In this document: positions 46,227 to 56,450 of the stretch, in pieces
How positions within the stretch are numbered: position 1 is the stretch's first letter
Layout: each line of letters starts with the position of its first letter
Assembly: GCF_009026825.1 (NCBI RefSeq)
Contig: NZ_CP045032.1
Coordinates: 868,001 to 932,000 of the forward strand
Direction of reading: 5' to 3'
From: Corynebacterium urogenitale
GTDB lineage: Bacteria; Actinomycetota; Actinomycetes; Mycobacteriales; Mycobacteriaceae
DNA: 64,000 bases
Notes under the pieces: generated by a model
What the model was told of the DNA's origin: nothing
Databases searched by the model: none
The model's input: the letters and a program-made list of their open reading frames with translations, nothing else
Made by a program: the position numbers and the translations under genes

Positions 46227-47164
46227 CCCGTGAAAATCGCGTGATGCCCGTGCCTGACGGACTCGCCGGGATGCGGGTCGATGCTGGCTTGTCCAGGCTG
46301 CTTGGATTGTCGCGCACAGCCGTGGCAGAACTCGCGAGCAATGGAGACATCCTCCAGGATGGGGCGGCTGCGGGGAAGTCCGATCGCCTCGTGGCCGGAG
46401 CTTGGCTGGATGTGACCCTGCCAGAGCCACCGCGCGACTTGGCCGCGGAGCCTCCGCAGCACGTCGAGGGAATGGACATTCTTTACTCCGACGATGACGT
46501 GATTGTTGTGGATAAGCCGGTCGGCGTGGCCGCGCACCCAACCCTCGGCTGGGAAGGCCCGACGGTCACCGCAGGGCTGGCTGCTGCCGGATTCCGCATC
46601 TCCACCTCCGGCCCACCCGAGCGTAAGGGGATTGTGCAGCGGTTGGACGTGGGCACTAGTGGCGTCATGATCGTGGCCGCATCCGAACGCGCCTACACGG
46701 TGCTCAAGCGTGCCTTCCGTAACAGGGAGGTGACGAAAACCTACCACGCCTTGGTTCAAGGGCACCCGGACCCGACGAGCGGCACGATCGACGCACCGAT
46801 CGCCCGACACCCGTCCGCCGGTTGGCGATTCGCCGTGAGGGATGATGGCAAACACGCCGTGACGCACTACGACACGCTCGAGGCACACCGAGAAGCCAGC
46901 TTGCTCAAGGTGTCTCTGGAAACCGGGCGGACACACCAGATTCGAGTGCACTTCTCTTCGCTGCACCACCCCCTCGTTGGCGACCCGATGTATGGTTGCG
47001 ATCCCAAGCTTGCTGAGCGCCTCGGGTTGATCAGACAGTGGCTCCATGCCGTGAGCTTGGGCTTCCCACACCCCAGCGGGAAGTTTATGACGGTTGAGTC
47101 ACCCTACCCGGATGATCTGGCTGAAGCGCTACGAAGGTTGCGGGAGGCCAATGGTGTCCGATAA
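46223..47164 (+). CDS. rluD: 23S rRNA pseudouridine synthase, RluD family
   Basis: A 313-residue RluA/RluD-type pseudouridine synthase. An N-terminal S4 RNA-binding domain ([20 protein letters not shown]) precedes the catalytic domain, whose active aspartate is in [41 protein letters not shown] is the conserved C-terminal block. RluD-type enzymes modify helix 69 of 23S rRNA, but the RluA group is broad and the target site is inferred. The start overlaps lspA by 4 bp, the common lspA-rluD pairing. Confidence 0.88.
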   Translation: MTRENRVMPVPDGLAGMRVDAGLSRLLGLSRTAVAELASNGDILQDGAAAGKSDRLVAGAWLDVTLPEPPRDLAAEPPQHVEGMDILYSDDDVIVVDKPVGVAAHPTLGWEGPTVTAGLAAAGFRISTSGPPERKGIVQRLDVGTSGVMIVAASERAYTVLKRAFRNREVTKTYHALVQGHPDPTSGTIDAPIARHPSAGWRFAVRDDGKHAVTHYDTLEAHREASLLKVSLETGRTHQIRVHFSSLHHPLVGDPMYGCDPKLAERLGLIRQWLHAVSLGFPHPSGKFMTVESPYPDDLAEALRRLREANGVR

Positions 47165-47957
47165 GTCTGGGAAGCCAGAAGTTCCCGATCAACACGGACG
47201 CCAAGCCATGGCTGCCGAAACGGCGTCGGTTGGCAATAATCACAGTCCCGTGCCAAGTCAGGATTTTCGCGCCCGTCAGCCACAGTCTTTCGAGGTGAAT
47301 CGGAAGCGCCGCCGAGAACTGGATTGGGAGGACACACGTCGGCCGGCATGGGTCGCATGGGTGTCGGTGTTGTGTGTCGTCGCGCTGTTTGTGGCGGTAT
47401 TGGCGTTGGCGCAGTCCGATCGTATTTCCAAGCCACAGAACGTCAACGGCGACCAGCTTGGTCCCTACGACCTATCGCGAGCGGACTATGACAAGGAGGC
47501 CGAAAAACTCATCGGCGAGATGCAGGGGGAGCAGGCACGATGGGCGCTAGTGAGCCCAGAGACTGCTGCGAGCGCTGAAGATCTGAACCGGCTATTTCAA
47601 GGAATGGACGGGCTGCGAGTGAGCACCCTGATGCTGGGACCCATCCAGTGGCCAATACCCGAGCCAGCCAAGGGGGAAACTCGCGAGGCGGTTTTCCAAC
47701 AAGCTGTGGGAACGATGTCTCAGGGCTCCGGACTTCGAGCCCAGGACATTCGATTCGATGGCGTGCTGGTTCACGGTACGCCGGAGCAGCTGCGCCGCAT
47801 TGATGCCACGGAGGGGATTCTTGCCGTGGAGCCAGCGCATCCAGAAGCAGTGTACGGGCGGATCGGGATCCGTCCTTTGTCTCCGCCGGAGTCCGAACAG
47901 TCAGCGCCCGCGCCTGATTTGGCTCAGCCAGGGGGTGCGGAGGGAGGCGCACCATGA
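47151..47957 (+). CDS. Single-pass membrane protein of unknown function
   Basis: About 268 residues. A charged cytosolic region (about 60 residues, with [20 protein letters not shown]) precedes a membrane helix at about 67-88, then an extracytoplasmic domain of some 150 residues with [18 protein letters not shown] and a Pro/Ala-rich tail. I recognise no family or catalytic motif. GGGAGG at 47142-47147 serves either ATG 47151 or the next codon GTG 47154. The start lies inside rluD and the end overlaps rarD (ATGA), so it is locked into the lspA-rluD-rarD operon. Confidence 0.6.
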   Translation: MVSDKSGKPEVPDQHGRQAMAAETASVGNNHSPVPSQDFRARQPQSFEVNRKRRRELDWEDTRRPAWVAWVSVLCVVALFVAVLALAQSDRISKPQNVNGDQLGPYDLSRADYDKEAEKLIGEMQGEQARWALVSPETAASAEDLNRLFQGMDGLRVSTLMLGPIQWPIPEPAKGETREAVFQQAVGTMSQGSGLRAQDIRFDGVLVHGTPEQLRRIDATEGILAVEPAHPEAVYGRIGIRPLSPPESEQSAPAPDLAQPGGAEGGAP

Positions 47958-48859
47958 TCTGGGGACTCCTGGCTTATGGCATGTGGGGCTTATTCCCCGC
48001 ATTCTTCCCGCTTCTTAAGCCGGCGGCGCCGCTGGAGATTCTGTCGCACCGAGTGGTGTGGACTTTCGTCTTCATGGCTGTGGTACTGCTGCTCATCCGT
48101 GGCTATAAGCAACTCCGCGCTATTACTTTCAAGCAATGGTTGGTAGTGACGGCTGCTGCCGTCGTCATCTCCATTAATTGGGGGCTCTACGTCTACGCGG
48201 TGAATAACGACCACGTGGCGGACGCAGCCCTGGGCTACTTCATTAACCCACTGGTTAGCGTGATGCTTGGGGTTATTGTCCTACGAGAAGGGCTCCGCGG
48301 GTTGCAGAGGATCTCCGTTGGCTTGGCCTTGGTGGCTGTCGTAGTGATGACGGTGATGCTGGGCAATCCGCCTTGGATCTCCCTGGGCTTGGCTTTGTCC
48401 TTTGGTATCTACGGTCTCATTAAGAAGCAGATTCAGCTATCGCCGCAAATTTCGCTGATGGCGGAGACGAGTGTGTTGGCTCCAGTTGGCGTAGTGTATA
48501 TTGCGGTCCTGCAGACGCAGGAGATGAATACTTTCACCACGGAGGGGACAGGACATGCGGTGCTACTCATGTTCGCCGGTGTGGTGACGGCGCTGCCCTT
48601 GCTGTGCTTCGCGCGTGCGGCACACGAGATGACGCTGACGAGCTTGGGGATGGTGCAGTACTTTACCCCCATGTTGCAGATGCTGTGGGCGGTGTTCGTG
48701 ACGAAGGAGTATATCGAGCCGGGGCGGTGGATTGGCTTTGTCATCATTTGGGTGGCCCTGGTGATATTCATCGCCGATCTCCTTCGTATTGGGCGCAACA
48801 ACCGGCGTGCGCGACGGGCCGTTCCCCTGGAATCTGGGGACCGTACCGCGGGCGACTAA
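47954..48859 (+). CDS. rarD: RarD-type EamA transporter
   Basis: A 301-residue drug/metabolite superfamily transporter with ten predicted helices. The opening GLLAYGMWGLFPAFFPLL, EILSHRVVWTF and SINWGLYVYAVNNDHVADAALGYFINPL blocks are typical of RarD (historically chloramphenicol-sensitive phenotype protein; some members move amino acids or other solutes). The true substrate is unknown. Start overlaps the preceding gene by 4 bp. It ends an operon and is followed by a palindrome-rich gap. Confidence 0.82.
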   Translation: MIWGLLAYGMWGLFPAFFPLLKPAAPLEILSHRVVWTFVFMAVVLLLIRGYKQLRAITFKQWLVVTAAAVVISINWGLYVYAVNNDHVADAALGYFINPLVSVMLGVIVLREGLRGLQRISVGLALVAVVVMTVMLGNPPWISLGLALSFGIYGLIKKQIQLSPQISLMAETSVLAPVGVVYIAVLQTQEMNTFTTEGTGHAVLLMFAGVVTALPLLCFARAAHEMTLTSLGMVQYFTPMLQMLWAVFVTKEYIEPGRWIGFVIIWVALVIFIADLLRIGRNNRRARRAVPLESGDRTAGD

Positions 48860-48954
48860 GGGGTCTGACCTGGAAACTGAGGGCTGTGGCGCGGGCGATT
48901 GAGGGTCTGCCGCGGGGTAGCCCGCCCCAGCGGAGGGAGCGTTAAACGCGACCT

Positions 48955-49062
48955 GTGGCGATATTTCTGCTCGATCGAAATTTTGCCACCGTTGGCGTGG
49001 CTTTTCCTAAAATCGCCATCGATCGTGTGGCGAAATTCCGGAGTGCGGGGAAATTTCGCCAC
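48955..49062. repeat. Tandem GTGGCGA palindromes (REP-like)
   Basis: An imperfect inverted repeat, GTGGCGATATTTC (48955-48967) with GAAATTTTGCCAC (48977-48989), and a perfect 11-bp one, GTGGCGAAATT (49027-49037) with AATTTCGCCAC (49052-49062). Both share the GTGGCGAnATT arm. A third TGGCG/CGCCA pair lies between. They may end rarD transcription or be copies of a dispersed palindromic element. Confidence 0.55.
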
Positions 49063-49148
49063 GGCAGAATTGAGGGGAGCCCTCGCTTCCTGACAATCCT
49101 CAGCAATCCGATAGAGCCGCCCGACAACCGCGAGCCGCTCGATCACCC

Positions 49149-49237
49149 CGAAACGCCCAGCAAGTTCGGGCCGTGGCGCCAGCCGGAGAACCGTGCCATC
49201 GTCGCTGTGCGAAACGCCCAGCAAGTTCGGGCCGTGG
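49149..49237. repeat. Two exact 28-bp direct repeats, 33-bp spacer
   Basis: Copies at 49149-49176 and 49210-49237 are identical (begin CGAAACGCCCAGC, end GGGCCGTGG) and contain a GCCC/GGGC dyad. The second copy ends 1 bp before the stop codon of the leftward lactone oxidase gene. Dimensions resemble one CRISPR unit but only two copies exist and no cas gene is near. Confidence 0.8.
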
Positions 49238-49238
49238 A

Positions 49239-50561
49239 CTAGGCCAAGCCGAAAATGCGATCCACCATCGCGTTGCGGAAGACTCCCTGCGGATCCACCT
49301 TCGCCCGAAGGTCGGTGGCGGCCGCCAAGTCCTCGTGCCGCTCTAACAAATCCTCGTGGGTAAGACTGTGCATCTTGCCCCAGTGAGGGCGACCAGCCGC
49401 GGCCTTGAAGATCGGCTCGACCCGGCGGAAGTAGGCCCACTGATCCTGGGTGTGGTAGCGGTGAATCGCAATGTAACAGGACTCACGCCCCTTTGCCGTC
49501 GATAGTGGCACATCATCGGCGCTGGTAGCCCGAACCTCGATGGGGAACAATACGCTCTCATCCATCGTGTTAATCGCCTTGTGCACCTCGGCCAAGACCT
49601 CGCTGGCATCGGCAAGCGGGACCGCGTATTCCATCTCGTTAAACTTCACGCGTCGAGGTGTGACGAATACTCCGTGGGCAACGTCGGAGTACTCTCGCTG
49701 GGCCAGTCCCTTCGCAGACAGCTGCGCAAACGTCTTCGTCAGCCCTGGGAACGGGCCGGTCAGTTTGTTCAACACGCCGAAAGCAGAGTTGCTCAGAATG
49801 TCATCGTCGATGATGGATTTCCAGCGTGGGATGGGCTTGGTCGGGTAGTCGCCTGGCCTGCGGGTATTGGTCTTGACATGCGCTACTTCGGTCTGCGGGA
49901 ACCAGTAATACTCCAGGTGATCAGCAGCGTGTACACGCTCTTTAAAGTTCTCAACCACCGGCCCCAACGGTTCCGCAGCTTCGCGTGCCTCCAGCACGAA
50001 CGTCGGAACCACATCCATCTCCACCTCGGTGATGATGCCCCAGGCGCCCAGAGAGATTCGTGCGAGGTGGAATAGCTCACGGTTGAGCTCCTCCTCCGAG
50101 TCAGGATGGCAGTAACGCGCCACGCCGTCTGGTGTCACGATGCGGAAGCTGCGGACCATCCCCGCGAAACCCGTAAAGCCCACCCCGGTGCCGTGCGTGC
50201 CTGTAGAGATCGCGCCGATGATGGATTGCGGATCCACGTCTCCTTGATTGGCAAAAGCTACACCTAGCGGCCGAAGGAGATCGGGACAGTCGCGCAACCG
50301 CGTACCCGCACGGAGCGTGACCGTCATTTTCTCTGGATCGAATTTCACCATACCGCTCATCTTGTCGAGGTTGACGAGCGTGCCATCGGTCTGTGCGACT
50401 GGGGTGAAAGAGTGCGACGCACCGACAGCTTTCAGCCGCCCAGCAGAGGCAGCGGTCTTATTCACCAGCTCGATAACCTCGGCCTCAGATGCCGGTTGAA
50501 CGATGTCGCTCGGGTTGGCAGTCACCGCACCCGACCAGTTGCTCCACTTCGTAGTGCCCAT
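49239..50561 (-). CDS. FAD-dependent aldonolactone oxidase (D-arabinono/L-gulono-1,4-lactone type)
   Basis: A 440-residue vanillyl-alcohol-oxidase-fold flavoprotein. The N-terminal FAD domain has KAVGASHSFTPVAQTDG, whose histidine is at the place used for covalent FAD in relatives, and GAISTGTHGTG. The C-terminal ALO domain includes RPHWGKMHSL, the family signature. Relatives oxidise L-gulono- or D-arabinono-1,4-lactone; some actinobacterial members are dehydrogenases that do not use oxygen. The substrate here is not determined. The start codon shares one base with the stop of the upstream PLP enzyme gene (TAATG), so the two are co-translated. Confidence 0.82.
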   Translation of the reverse strand: MGTTKWSNWSGAVTANPSDIVQPASEAEVIELVNKTAASAGRLKAVGASHSFTPVAQTDGTLVNLDKMSGMVKFDPEKMTVTLRAGTRLRDCPDLLRPLGVAFANQGDVDPQSIIGAISTGTHGTGVGFTGFAGMVRSFRIVTPDGVARYCHPDSEEELNRELFHLARISLGAWGIITEVEMDVVPTFVLEAREAAEPLGPVVENFKERVHAADHLEYYWFPQTEVAHVKTNTRRPGDYPTKPIPRWKSIIDDDILSNSAFGVLNKLTGPFPGLTKTFAQLSAKGLAQREYSDVAHGVFVTPRRVKFNEMEYAVPLADASEVLAEVHKAINTMDESVLFPIEVRATSADDVPLSTAKGRESCYIAIHRYHTQDQWAYFRRVEPIFKAAAGRPHWGKMHSLTHEDLLERHEDLAAATDLRAKVDPQGVFRNAMVDRIFGLA

Positions 50562-51739
50562 TAGACAAAGATCCTTCCTTCACCACGGTAGGTGGGCCAT
50601 TCGTCGACCAGCTCACCGTTCGATACCACCAACACTGTGTTGATATATTCCGTTTGCTCGCCGGCTTTCGACGGACGCATCCAGACGTGATCGCCCAGAC
50701 GCAGGTCGTGTGCAGCCTCCCCGGTGAGTGGAGTTTGTACTTCACCGAAGCCTTCGAGTGGATTGGTTTTGAGTCCCCGTGGCCAATCAACGACCGGTTG
50801 CCTGTCTTTTCCTACGGGGCCCGACGCCACCCTGCCGCCGCCCGCAACGGTGACTGTTTTCGGTGCGGGGCGGCGGACGACGGGAACGACGTACCACTCG
50901 GCCGGCTGAGGGCTGAATGTCTTGTAGTTATCGAATAGTGCTGGGCCGATGATTCCCGATCCAGCGCCGATTTCTGTGACGGACTTCTCGGCACTCGTGG
51001 TCTCGAGGGAGCCGGTGCCACCACCATTGACGAATTCCAGTGGTGCGTGTCCTGTGATGCGTAGCTCCTCGGAAACTGCGTCAACGATGGTGGCGCGCCG
51101 GGTTGCCAGCTCCTTGGTGGAGATTTTCTTCATCAGAGCTACGGCAGGGGAGGTGTCTGTGGTTCCGGCGATTTGTCCTTCATAGGCCATGAGTCCGACG
51201 AGCGTGAATCCAGGGCGGGAGCTAATGACCCGTGCGAGGCTGCGCACGTCGGCGGCCGAATGCAGGGGAGACCTCAGAGCTCCGATGTGGAGTGCTCCGA
51301 GCTGATAGCTGGCGTCCACATCAATACATACGCGGACGTTCGCACGCTGTTCGGCGGACACGACGTTGTCGATGAGATCCAGATGATCTGCGGAGTCGAC
51401 CATGAGCGTGATGGAGCGCAGAAAGTGCGTGTCTGCGATGAGACGATGAATCGCCTCTTTATCGGCCGAAGGGTAGGCGACGAGTACGTCATCGCTCATC
51501 CCGGTCTCCACGAGCCAGAGAGCTTCGTTGAGGTTGTAGGCCAGGATGCCCTCGTAGCCGGGGAGTTCGAGGACGCGGGAGATGAGGGAACGGATGCGGA
51601 TGGACTTGCTGGCGACACGGATGGGGGTGCCGTGTGCCCGGCGGGTCATGTCGGCGGCATTGGCGAGGGCAGCGTCGAGATCCAGCACTGCGAATGGTGC
51701 GTCGAGATGCGCGACGGCGGATCTGATTTCTGGCTTCAT
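50561..51739 (-). CDS. PLP-dependent alanine racemase-fold amino acid deaminase/aldolase
   Basis: About 392 residues. The N-terminal TIM barrel of the alanine racemase/D-threonine aldolase class carries the PLP lysine in [10 protein letters not shown] (about residue 42). [23 protein letters not shown] and [12 protein letters not shown] follow, and the C-terminal beta domain ends with [18 protein letters not shown]-threonine aldolase and D-serine dehydratase use a P-x-H-x-C metal pair at that place; here it reads P-S-K-A-G-E, so those ligands are missing and the reaction may differ. ATG 51739 is chosen since the frame upstream is not protein-like, and TAGAGT lies 7 nt before it. It is paired with the lactone oxidase gene. 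Confidence 0.72.
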   Translation of the reverse strand: MKPEIRSAVAHLDAPFAVLDLDAALANAADMTRRAHGTPIRVASKSIRIRSLISRVLELPGYEGILAYNLNEALWLVETGMSDDVLVAYPSADKEAIHRLIADTHFLRSITLMVDSADHLDLIDNVVSAEQRANVRVCIDVDASYQLGALHIGALRSPLHSAADVRSLARVISSRPGFTLVGLMAYEGQIAGTTDTSPAVALMKKISTKELATRRATIVDAVSEELRITGHAPLEFVNGGGTGSLETTSAEKSVTEIGAGSGIIGPALFDNYKTFSPQPAEWYVVPVVRRPAPKTVTVAGGGRVASGPVGKDRQPVVDWPRGLKTNPLEGFGEVQTPLTGEAAHDLRLGDHVWMRPSKAGEQTEYINTVLVVSNGELVDEWPTYRGEGRIFV

Positions 51740-51825
51740 CACTCTAACTCTACGGGTGAGTTGTGACTCCGTCCTGGGAAATAAAAATGTTTTTCCAGCG
51801 GATTTTGGGGCTGCGGGGAAGTGGG

Positions 51826-51831
51826 TATTGT
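51826..51831 (+). promoter_or_regulatory. dnaE1 -10 box, leaderless
   Basis: TATTGT lies 8 nt before the dnaE1 ATG at 51840. TTTTGG at 51803-51808 is a possible -35 with a 17-bp spacer. No ribosome site precedes the start. Confidence 0.4.
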
Positions 51832-51839
51832 GGGCGATT

Positions 51840-54800
51840 ATGGGTAAGTCGTCATTCGTGCATCTCCACAACCACACCGAATATTCCATGCTCGATGGCA
51901 TGGCCAAGGTCGACATGCTGGCCGAAGAAGTAGTCCGCCAGGGCATGCCAGCAGTGGGAATGACGGACCACGGCAACATGTACGGCGCCGATGCTTTCTA
52001 CCGAGCTATGACCGCGGCGGGTGTGAAGCCCATCATTGGCATCGAGGCTTACATGGCTCCGGATTCCCGCTTCAACATGAACCGCGTGCGATGGGGTAAC
52101 CCAGAGCAGAAGCGCGATGACGTCTCCGCCTCCGGCGCCTACCTGCACCAGACGATGATCGCCGAAAATGTCACTGGCCTGCGCAATCTCTTCTACTTGA
52201 GCTCCATGGCCAGCTACGAGGGGCAGCTGGGTAAGTGGCCCCGCATGGACATGGAACTCGTGGAATCCCGCTCCGAAGGCATTATCGCCACCACCGGTTG
52301 CCCATCAGGCGATGTGCAAACGCGTTTGCGTTTGGGACAGTTCGACGAAGCGGTCAAGGCTGCAGGTAAGTGGCAGGATATCTACGGCAAGGACAATTAT
52401 TTCCTCGAGTTGATGGATCACGGCCTGGACATCGAAAAGCGCGTGCGTGACGACCTGCTGGAGGTTGGGCGCAAGCTCAATATCCCACCGCTGGTGACGA
52501 ATGACTGCCACTACGTGCTGGAAAGCCAAGCCCCTGCACACGAGGTGATGCTGTGTGTGCAGTCCGGCTCCACAATGGACGAGCCGACCTCAGATAACGG
52601 CGGCAAGAGGTTTGCCTTTTCCGGTTCGGGTTACTACGTGCGTACCGCCGAGGATGTCCGCGCGCAGTGGGACCACGTGGTGCCCGATGGCTGCGACAAC
52701 ACACTCTGGGTGGCCGAGCGTGTGCAGGACTACAGCGAGGTCTGGGAGGAACACCCGCACGACCGCATGCCGATTGCCGATGTGCCGGAGGGGCACACAC
52801 CGACCACGTGGTTGACGCATGAAGTGATGCGTGGCCTGGAGGACCGCTTCGAGGGTGGTGAGGTTCCTGCGGAGTACATCGACCGGGCGAAGTACGAGAT
52901 CGATGTGATTGACATGAAGGGCTACCCGTCCTACTTCCTCATCGTCGCTGAGCTAATTAAGCATGCTCGCTCGGTGGGCATTCGCGTGGGACCGGGACGT
53001 GGCTCCGCTGCCGGTGCATTGGTGGCCTATGCACTGACGATCACCAACATTGACCCGATCGAGCACGGATTGTTGTTCGAGCGCTTCCTCAACCCAGAGC
53101 GCCCGTCCGCGCCGGATATTGATATCGACTTCGACGATCGTCGCCGCGGCGAAATGATTCGCTATGCCTCCGATCGCTGGGGTGAGGACAAGATTGCCCA
53201 GGTGATTACCTTCGGCACGGTGAAGACGAAGCAGGCCATCAAGGACTCTGCTCGTGCACACTTCGGCCAGGCGGGCTTCCAGATGGCCGACCGCATTACG
53301 AAGACCTTGCCTCCAGCGATCATGGCGAAGGACATTCCGCTGCACGGCATCATGGATCCGGAACATGAGCGTTATAACGAGGCCGCGGAGACCCGCCAGC
53401 TCATCGAAACCGACCCGGACGTCAAGAAGATTTACGACGACGCCCTGGGCCTCGAGGGTGTGGTCCGCCAAGCGGGCGTGCACGCCTGTGCGGTGATTAT
53501 GTCCTCCGTGCCGCTGCTGGACTGCATTCCCATGTGGAAGCGCAAAGCCGACGGCGCGCTGATCACCGGCTGGCCGTATCCCGCCTGTGAGGCTATCGGC
53601 CTGCTGAAAATGGACTTCCTGGGTCTGCGCAACCTCACGGTGATCGGTGACGCTCTGGAGAACATCAAGGCCAACCGCGATTTCGATCTGGACTTGGAGA
53701 ACTTGTCGACGGAGGATGACCCGACCTATCAGTTGCTGGCGCGCGGCGAAACGTTGGGCGTGTTCCAGCTGGACTCCGGCGGCATGCAGGAGCTGCTGAA
53801 ACGTATGCAGCCCACGGGCTTTAATGACATCGTCGCCGCACTGGCGCTGTACCGCCCGGGGCCAATGGGTGTTGGCGCTCACTGGGAGTACGCGGATCGC
53901 AAGAATGGCCGCAAGCCGATCGTGCCTATCCACCCAGAGCTCGAGGAGCCTCTGAAGGAGATTCTGGAGGAGACCTACGGTCTCATCGTCTACCAGGAGC
54001 AGATCATGAAGATCTCGCAAAAGGTAGCGAACTACACGGCCGGCCAAGCCGATGGTTTCCGTAAGGCCATGGGTAAGAAGAAGCCCGAGGTGCTGGAGAA
54101 GGAGTTTGTCAACTTCGAGGGCGGCATGAAGGAGAATGGTTATTCCGCAGACGCCATTAAGACGCTGTGGGATACGATCCTCCCGTTCGCGGGCTACGCG
54201 TTCAACAAGTCGCACGCTGCAGGCTATGGCCTAGTGTCCTTCTGGACGGCGTATTTGAAGGCCAACTACGCACCGGAGTACATGGCTGCACTGCTGACGA
54301 GTGTGTCCGATAAGAAGGATAAGTCTGCCATCTACCTGGCCGACTGCCGCCACCTGGGAATTAAGGTGCTGTCCCCGGATGTCAATGAGTCCCGCTTTAC
54401 CTTCCAGCCGGTGGGTGAGGATATTCGTTTCGGTCTGGGCGCGGTGCGCAACGTCGGTGAGGAAGTGGTGGAGTCCATCATCGCCTCCCGTGAGGAAAAA
54501 GGCCTGTTCAAGGACTTTTCGGACTACCTGGATAAGATCGACGCCACGGCCTGCTCCAAGCGCGTGACCGAGTCCTTGATCAAGGCTGGTGCCTTTGACT
54601 CGCTCGGTCATCCACGCAAGGGACTGGTGCTGATTCATGAGGACGCAGTGGATGCCGTGATCTCGACGAAGAAAGCGGCAGCGAAGGGACAGTTCGATCT
54701 CTTCGCGGGTCTCGGTGCCGAGGAAACTGGGGATGCTTTCCACATTGCTGTGCCTGACCAGGTGTGGGAGCGCAAGCATGAGCTCGCCCTCGAGCGCGAT

Positions 54801-55406
54801 ATGCTGGGCCTCTACGTTTCCGGTCACCCCCTAGATGGCTTCGAGGATGCGCTTGAGGCTCAGATCGACACTCCACTGACTCAAGTGCTGTCCGGCGAGC
54901 TGGCGGATAACAAGGAGATCAAGATCGGCGGCATCATTTCCTCCGTGGAGCGCCGTGTGGATCGCAATGGTAGCCCGTGGGTCATCGCCACGGTGGAGGA
55001 TCACCACGGAGCCCAGGTGGAACTGCTGGTGTTTGCCAAGACCTACCAGATGGTCGCTCCGCAGATCGTGGAGGACAATATCGTCTTGGCTAAGGCACGT
55101 ATCCGTTACAAGGATGACCGCATGAGCCTGTTCTGTGAGGATCTGAAGTCCGCGGAGTTGTCCGTGGGAGCGGGCTCGGGCGTGCCTTTGCGCTTGCACA
55201 TGCGCGTGGACCAGGCCACTCCGGAGAATTTGGAGCGCCTGCGCCGCGTGTTGACCCAGAATAGGGGCGATTCTGATGTGTACCTCACCGTCGTTGATGG
55301 AGAGGAAGAAGTACAGTACATGCTCGCCCCGGAGATGCGGGTGAATAAGTCGCCCTCACTAATGGGAGATCTCAAGGCCGGCACCTGGGAAGGAATCTTT
55401 AGCTAA
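51840..55406 (+). CDS. dnaE1: DNA polymerase III alpha subunit
   Basis: Replicative polymerase of 1188 residues. The N-terminal PHP domain ([25 protein letters not shown]) has its metal-binding histidines intact, so it can act as the intrinsic 3'-5' proofreading exonuclease known for mycobacterial DnaE1. The polymerase core has [17 protein letters not shown] and the catalytic [12 protein letters not shown]. The HhH and OB-fold regions end in [19 protein letters not shown], and DLFAGLG may be part of the clamp-binding stretch. The frame is open further upstream, but ATG 51840 gives the conserved [12 protein letters not shown] start. A NUDIX-LOG gene follows 2 bp after the stop. Confidence 0.96.
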   Translation: MGKSSFVHLHNHTEYSMLDGMAKVDMLAEEVVRQGMPAVGMTDHGNMYGADAFYRAMTAAGVKPIIGIEAYMAPDSRFNMNRVRWGNPEQKRDDVSASGAYLHQTMIAENVTGLRNLFYLSSMASYEGQLGKWPRMDMELVESRSEGIIATTGCPSGDVQTRLRLGQFDEAVKAAGKWQDIYGKDNYFLELMDHGLDIEKRVRDDLLEVGRKLNIPPLVTNDCHYVLESQAPAHEVMLCVQSGSTMDEPTSDNGGKRFAFSGSGYYVRTAEDVRAQWDHVVPDGCDNTLWVAERVQDYSEVWEEHPHDRMPIADVPEGHTPTTWLTHEVMRGLEDRFEGGEVPAEYIDRAKYEIDVIDMKGYPSYFLIVAELIKHARSVGIRVGPGRGSAAGALVAYALTITNIDPIEHGLLFERFLNPERPSAPDIDIDFDDRRRGEMIRYASDRWGEDKIAQVITFGTVKTKQAIKDSARAHFGQAGFQMADRITKTLPPAIMAKDIPLHGIMDPEHERYNEAAETRQLIETDPDVKKIYDDALGLEGVVRQAGVHACAVIMSSVPLLDCIPMWKRKADGALITGWPYPACEAIGLLKMDFLGLRNLTVIGDALENIKANRDFDLDLENLSTEDDPTYQLLARGETLGVFQLDSGGMQELLKRMQPTGFNDIVAALALYRPGPMGVGAHWEYADRKNGRKPIVPIHPELEEPLKEILEETYGLIVYQEQIMKISQKVANYTAGQADGFRKAMGKKKPEVLEKEFVNFEGGMKENGYSADAIKTLWDTILPFAGYAFNKSHAAGYGLVSFWTAYLKANYAPEYMAALLTSVSDKKDKSAIYLADCRHLGIKVLSPDVNESRFTFQPVGEDIRFGLGAVRNVGEEVVESIIASREEKGLFKDFSDYLDKIDATACSKRVTESLIKAGAFDSLGHPRKGLVLIHEDAVDAVISTKKAAAKGQFDLFAGLGAEETGDAFHIAVPDQVWERKHELALERDMLGLYVSGHPLDGFEDALEAQIDTPLTQVLSGELADNKEIKIGGIISSVERRVDRNGSPWVIATVEDHHGAQVELLVFAKTYQMVAPQIVEDNIVLAKARIRYKDDRMSLFCEDLKSAELSVGAGSGVPLRLHMRVDQATPENLERLRRVLTQNRGDSDVYLTVVDGEEEVQYMLAPEMRVNKSPSLMGDLKAGTWEGIFS

Positions 55407-55408
55407 CT

Positions 55409-56431
55409 ATGGTTGAGCCATCTCGAAGTGATGTCCGTGGAGAAACGCAGGGCGTAAGCCAGGCGCAGACCATCGTCGTCTCCGCTGTCGCGTTGCGCGA
55501 CGCCACAGGTCGCTTGCTCACGGTGAGGAAGCGAGGAACGGAGAAGTTCATCCAACCTGGCGGCAAACCGGAGCCGGGGGAGAGTGATCGGCAGGCCGCG
55601 TTGCGTGAGGTGAAGGAGGAGGTGGGCCTCGATCTCGATCCAGCACGACTGGAGCTGGTGGGTGTGTACTCGCAGGAGGCCGCCAACGAGGCCGATCACA
55701 CCATCGAAGCCCATTTGTTTGAGTACACCGAGCGCATCGAAACTGATGTGCAGGTCGCGGCGGAGATCGAGGAGATGCGCTGGCTGGATTTCTCCGAGGG
55801 AAGCGAGCTGCCGGATACCCTGGCACCATTGATCCGCAATGTGGTCTTGCCGATGTACGGGTGCCGCGAGGTAAAGGCAATTGCCGTTTACACAGGGGCG
55901 CGTTCCGGTAAGGATCCCGCGTTCACGGCCCTAGCGGGGCACCTCGGTCGTAGTCTGGCAGAGGCCGGTGTGACCTTGGTCTATGGCGGTGGTAAGGCCG
56001 GATTGATGGGATCTGTGGCCGATGGCTGCCTCGCAGCCGGCGGAGAGGTGATCGGCGTGATTCCGCGGGATCTGGTGGACCGGGAACTGGCTCATCCTGC
56101 CCTCACCCGCTTGGAAGTTGTGGACTCGATGCACGAGCGCAAGGCCCGCATGGTGGAACTTGCCGATGGCTTCGTGGCTCTCCCCGGAGGTGCGGGAACC
56201 CTCGATGAGCTCATGGAGGCGTGGACATGGCAGCAGCTTGGGATCCATGCCAAGCCCATCGCGCTGGTCGATTCCGACTACTGGCAGCCGCTGCTTTCTA
56301 TGCTTGACCACATGGTGGATGCGGGTCTCGTCCGGCCTGAGGATCGCAATGCCTTCGAAGTCCTCGATGATCCCGCCCTGGTTGTGCCCCAGTTCAACCG
56401 CTGGGCTCCACCGAAGCCCAAATGGCGCTAG
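55409..56431 (+). CDS. NUDIX hydrolase fused to a LOG-family phosphoribohydrolase
   Basis: A 340-residue two-domain enzyme. Residues about 20-150 are a NUDIX domain with the box GKPEPGE-x7-REVKEEVG intact, expected to hydrolyse a nucleoside diphosphate linked to another group. Residues about 153-340 are a LOG/TIGR00730 domain with YGGGKAGLMGSVADG and PGGAGTLDELMEAWTW, the motifs of cytokinin-activating phosphoribohydrolases that split nucleoside 5'-monophosphates into base and ribose 5-phosphate. The two activities in sequence would take an NDP-linked compound to a free base. The ATG is 2 bp after dnaE1. The real substrate is unknown. Confidence 0.85.
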   Translation: MVEPSRSDVRGETQGVSQAQTIVVSAVALRDATGRLLTVRKRGTEKFIQPGGKPEPGESDRQAALREVKEEVGLDLDPARLELVGVYSQEAANEADHTIEAHLFEYTERIETDVQVAAEIEEMRWLDFSEGSELPDTLAPLIRNVVLPMYGCREVKAIAVYTGARSGKDPAFTALAGHLGRSLAEAGVTLVYGGGKAGLMGSVADGCLAAGGEVIGVIPRDLVDRELAHPALTRLEVVDSMHERKARMVELADGFVALPGGAGTLDELMEAWTWQQLGIHAKPIALVDSDYWQPLLSMLDHMVDAGLVRPEDRNAFEVLDDPALVVPQFNRWAPPKPKWR

Positions 56432-56450
56432 TCGTCGCACTAAAGACTTT

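Larger units (their letters stand above)
48860..49238. other. 379-bp intergenic region with palindromes and a direct repeat
   Basis: No convincing gene on either strand. It holds a pair of related palindromes (48955-49062) and two exact 28-bp copies (49149-49176 and 49210-49237), described separately. A degenerate duplication of the rarD end (48847-48870 and 48890-48911) adds to the impression of a region shaped by slippage or small-element insertion. Confidence 0.5.

Noticed and set aside
49149-49237. CRISPR array.
   Set aside because: Only two repeats and no cas genes, despite plausible dimensions; listed as a direct repeat.
52953-54215. Open frame of 420 codons on the minus strand inside dnaE1.
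   Set aside because: Shadow of a high-G+C gene. Composition is rich in His, Arg and Leu without motifs, while dnaE1 on the other strand is conserved throughout.
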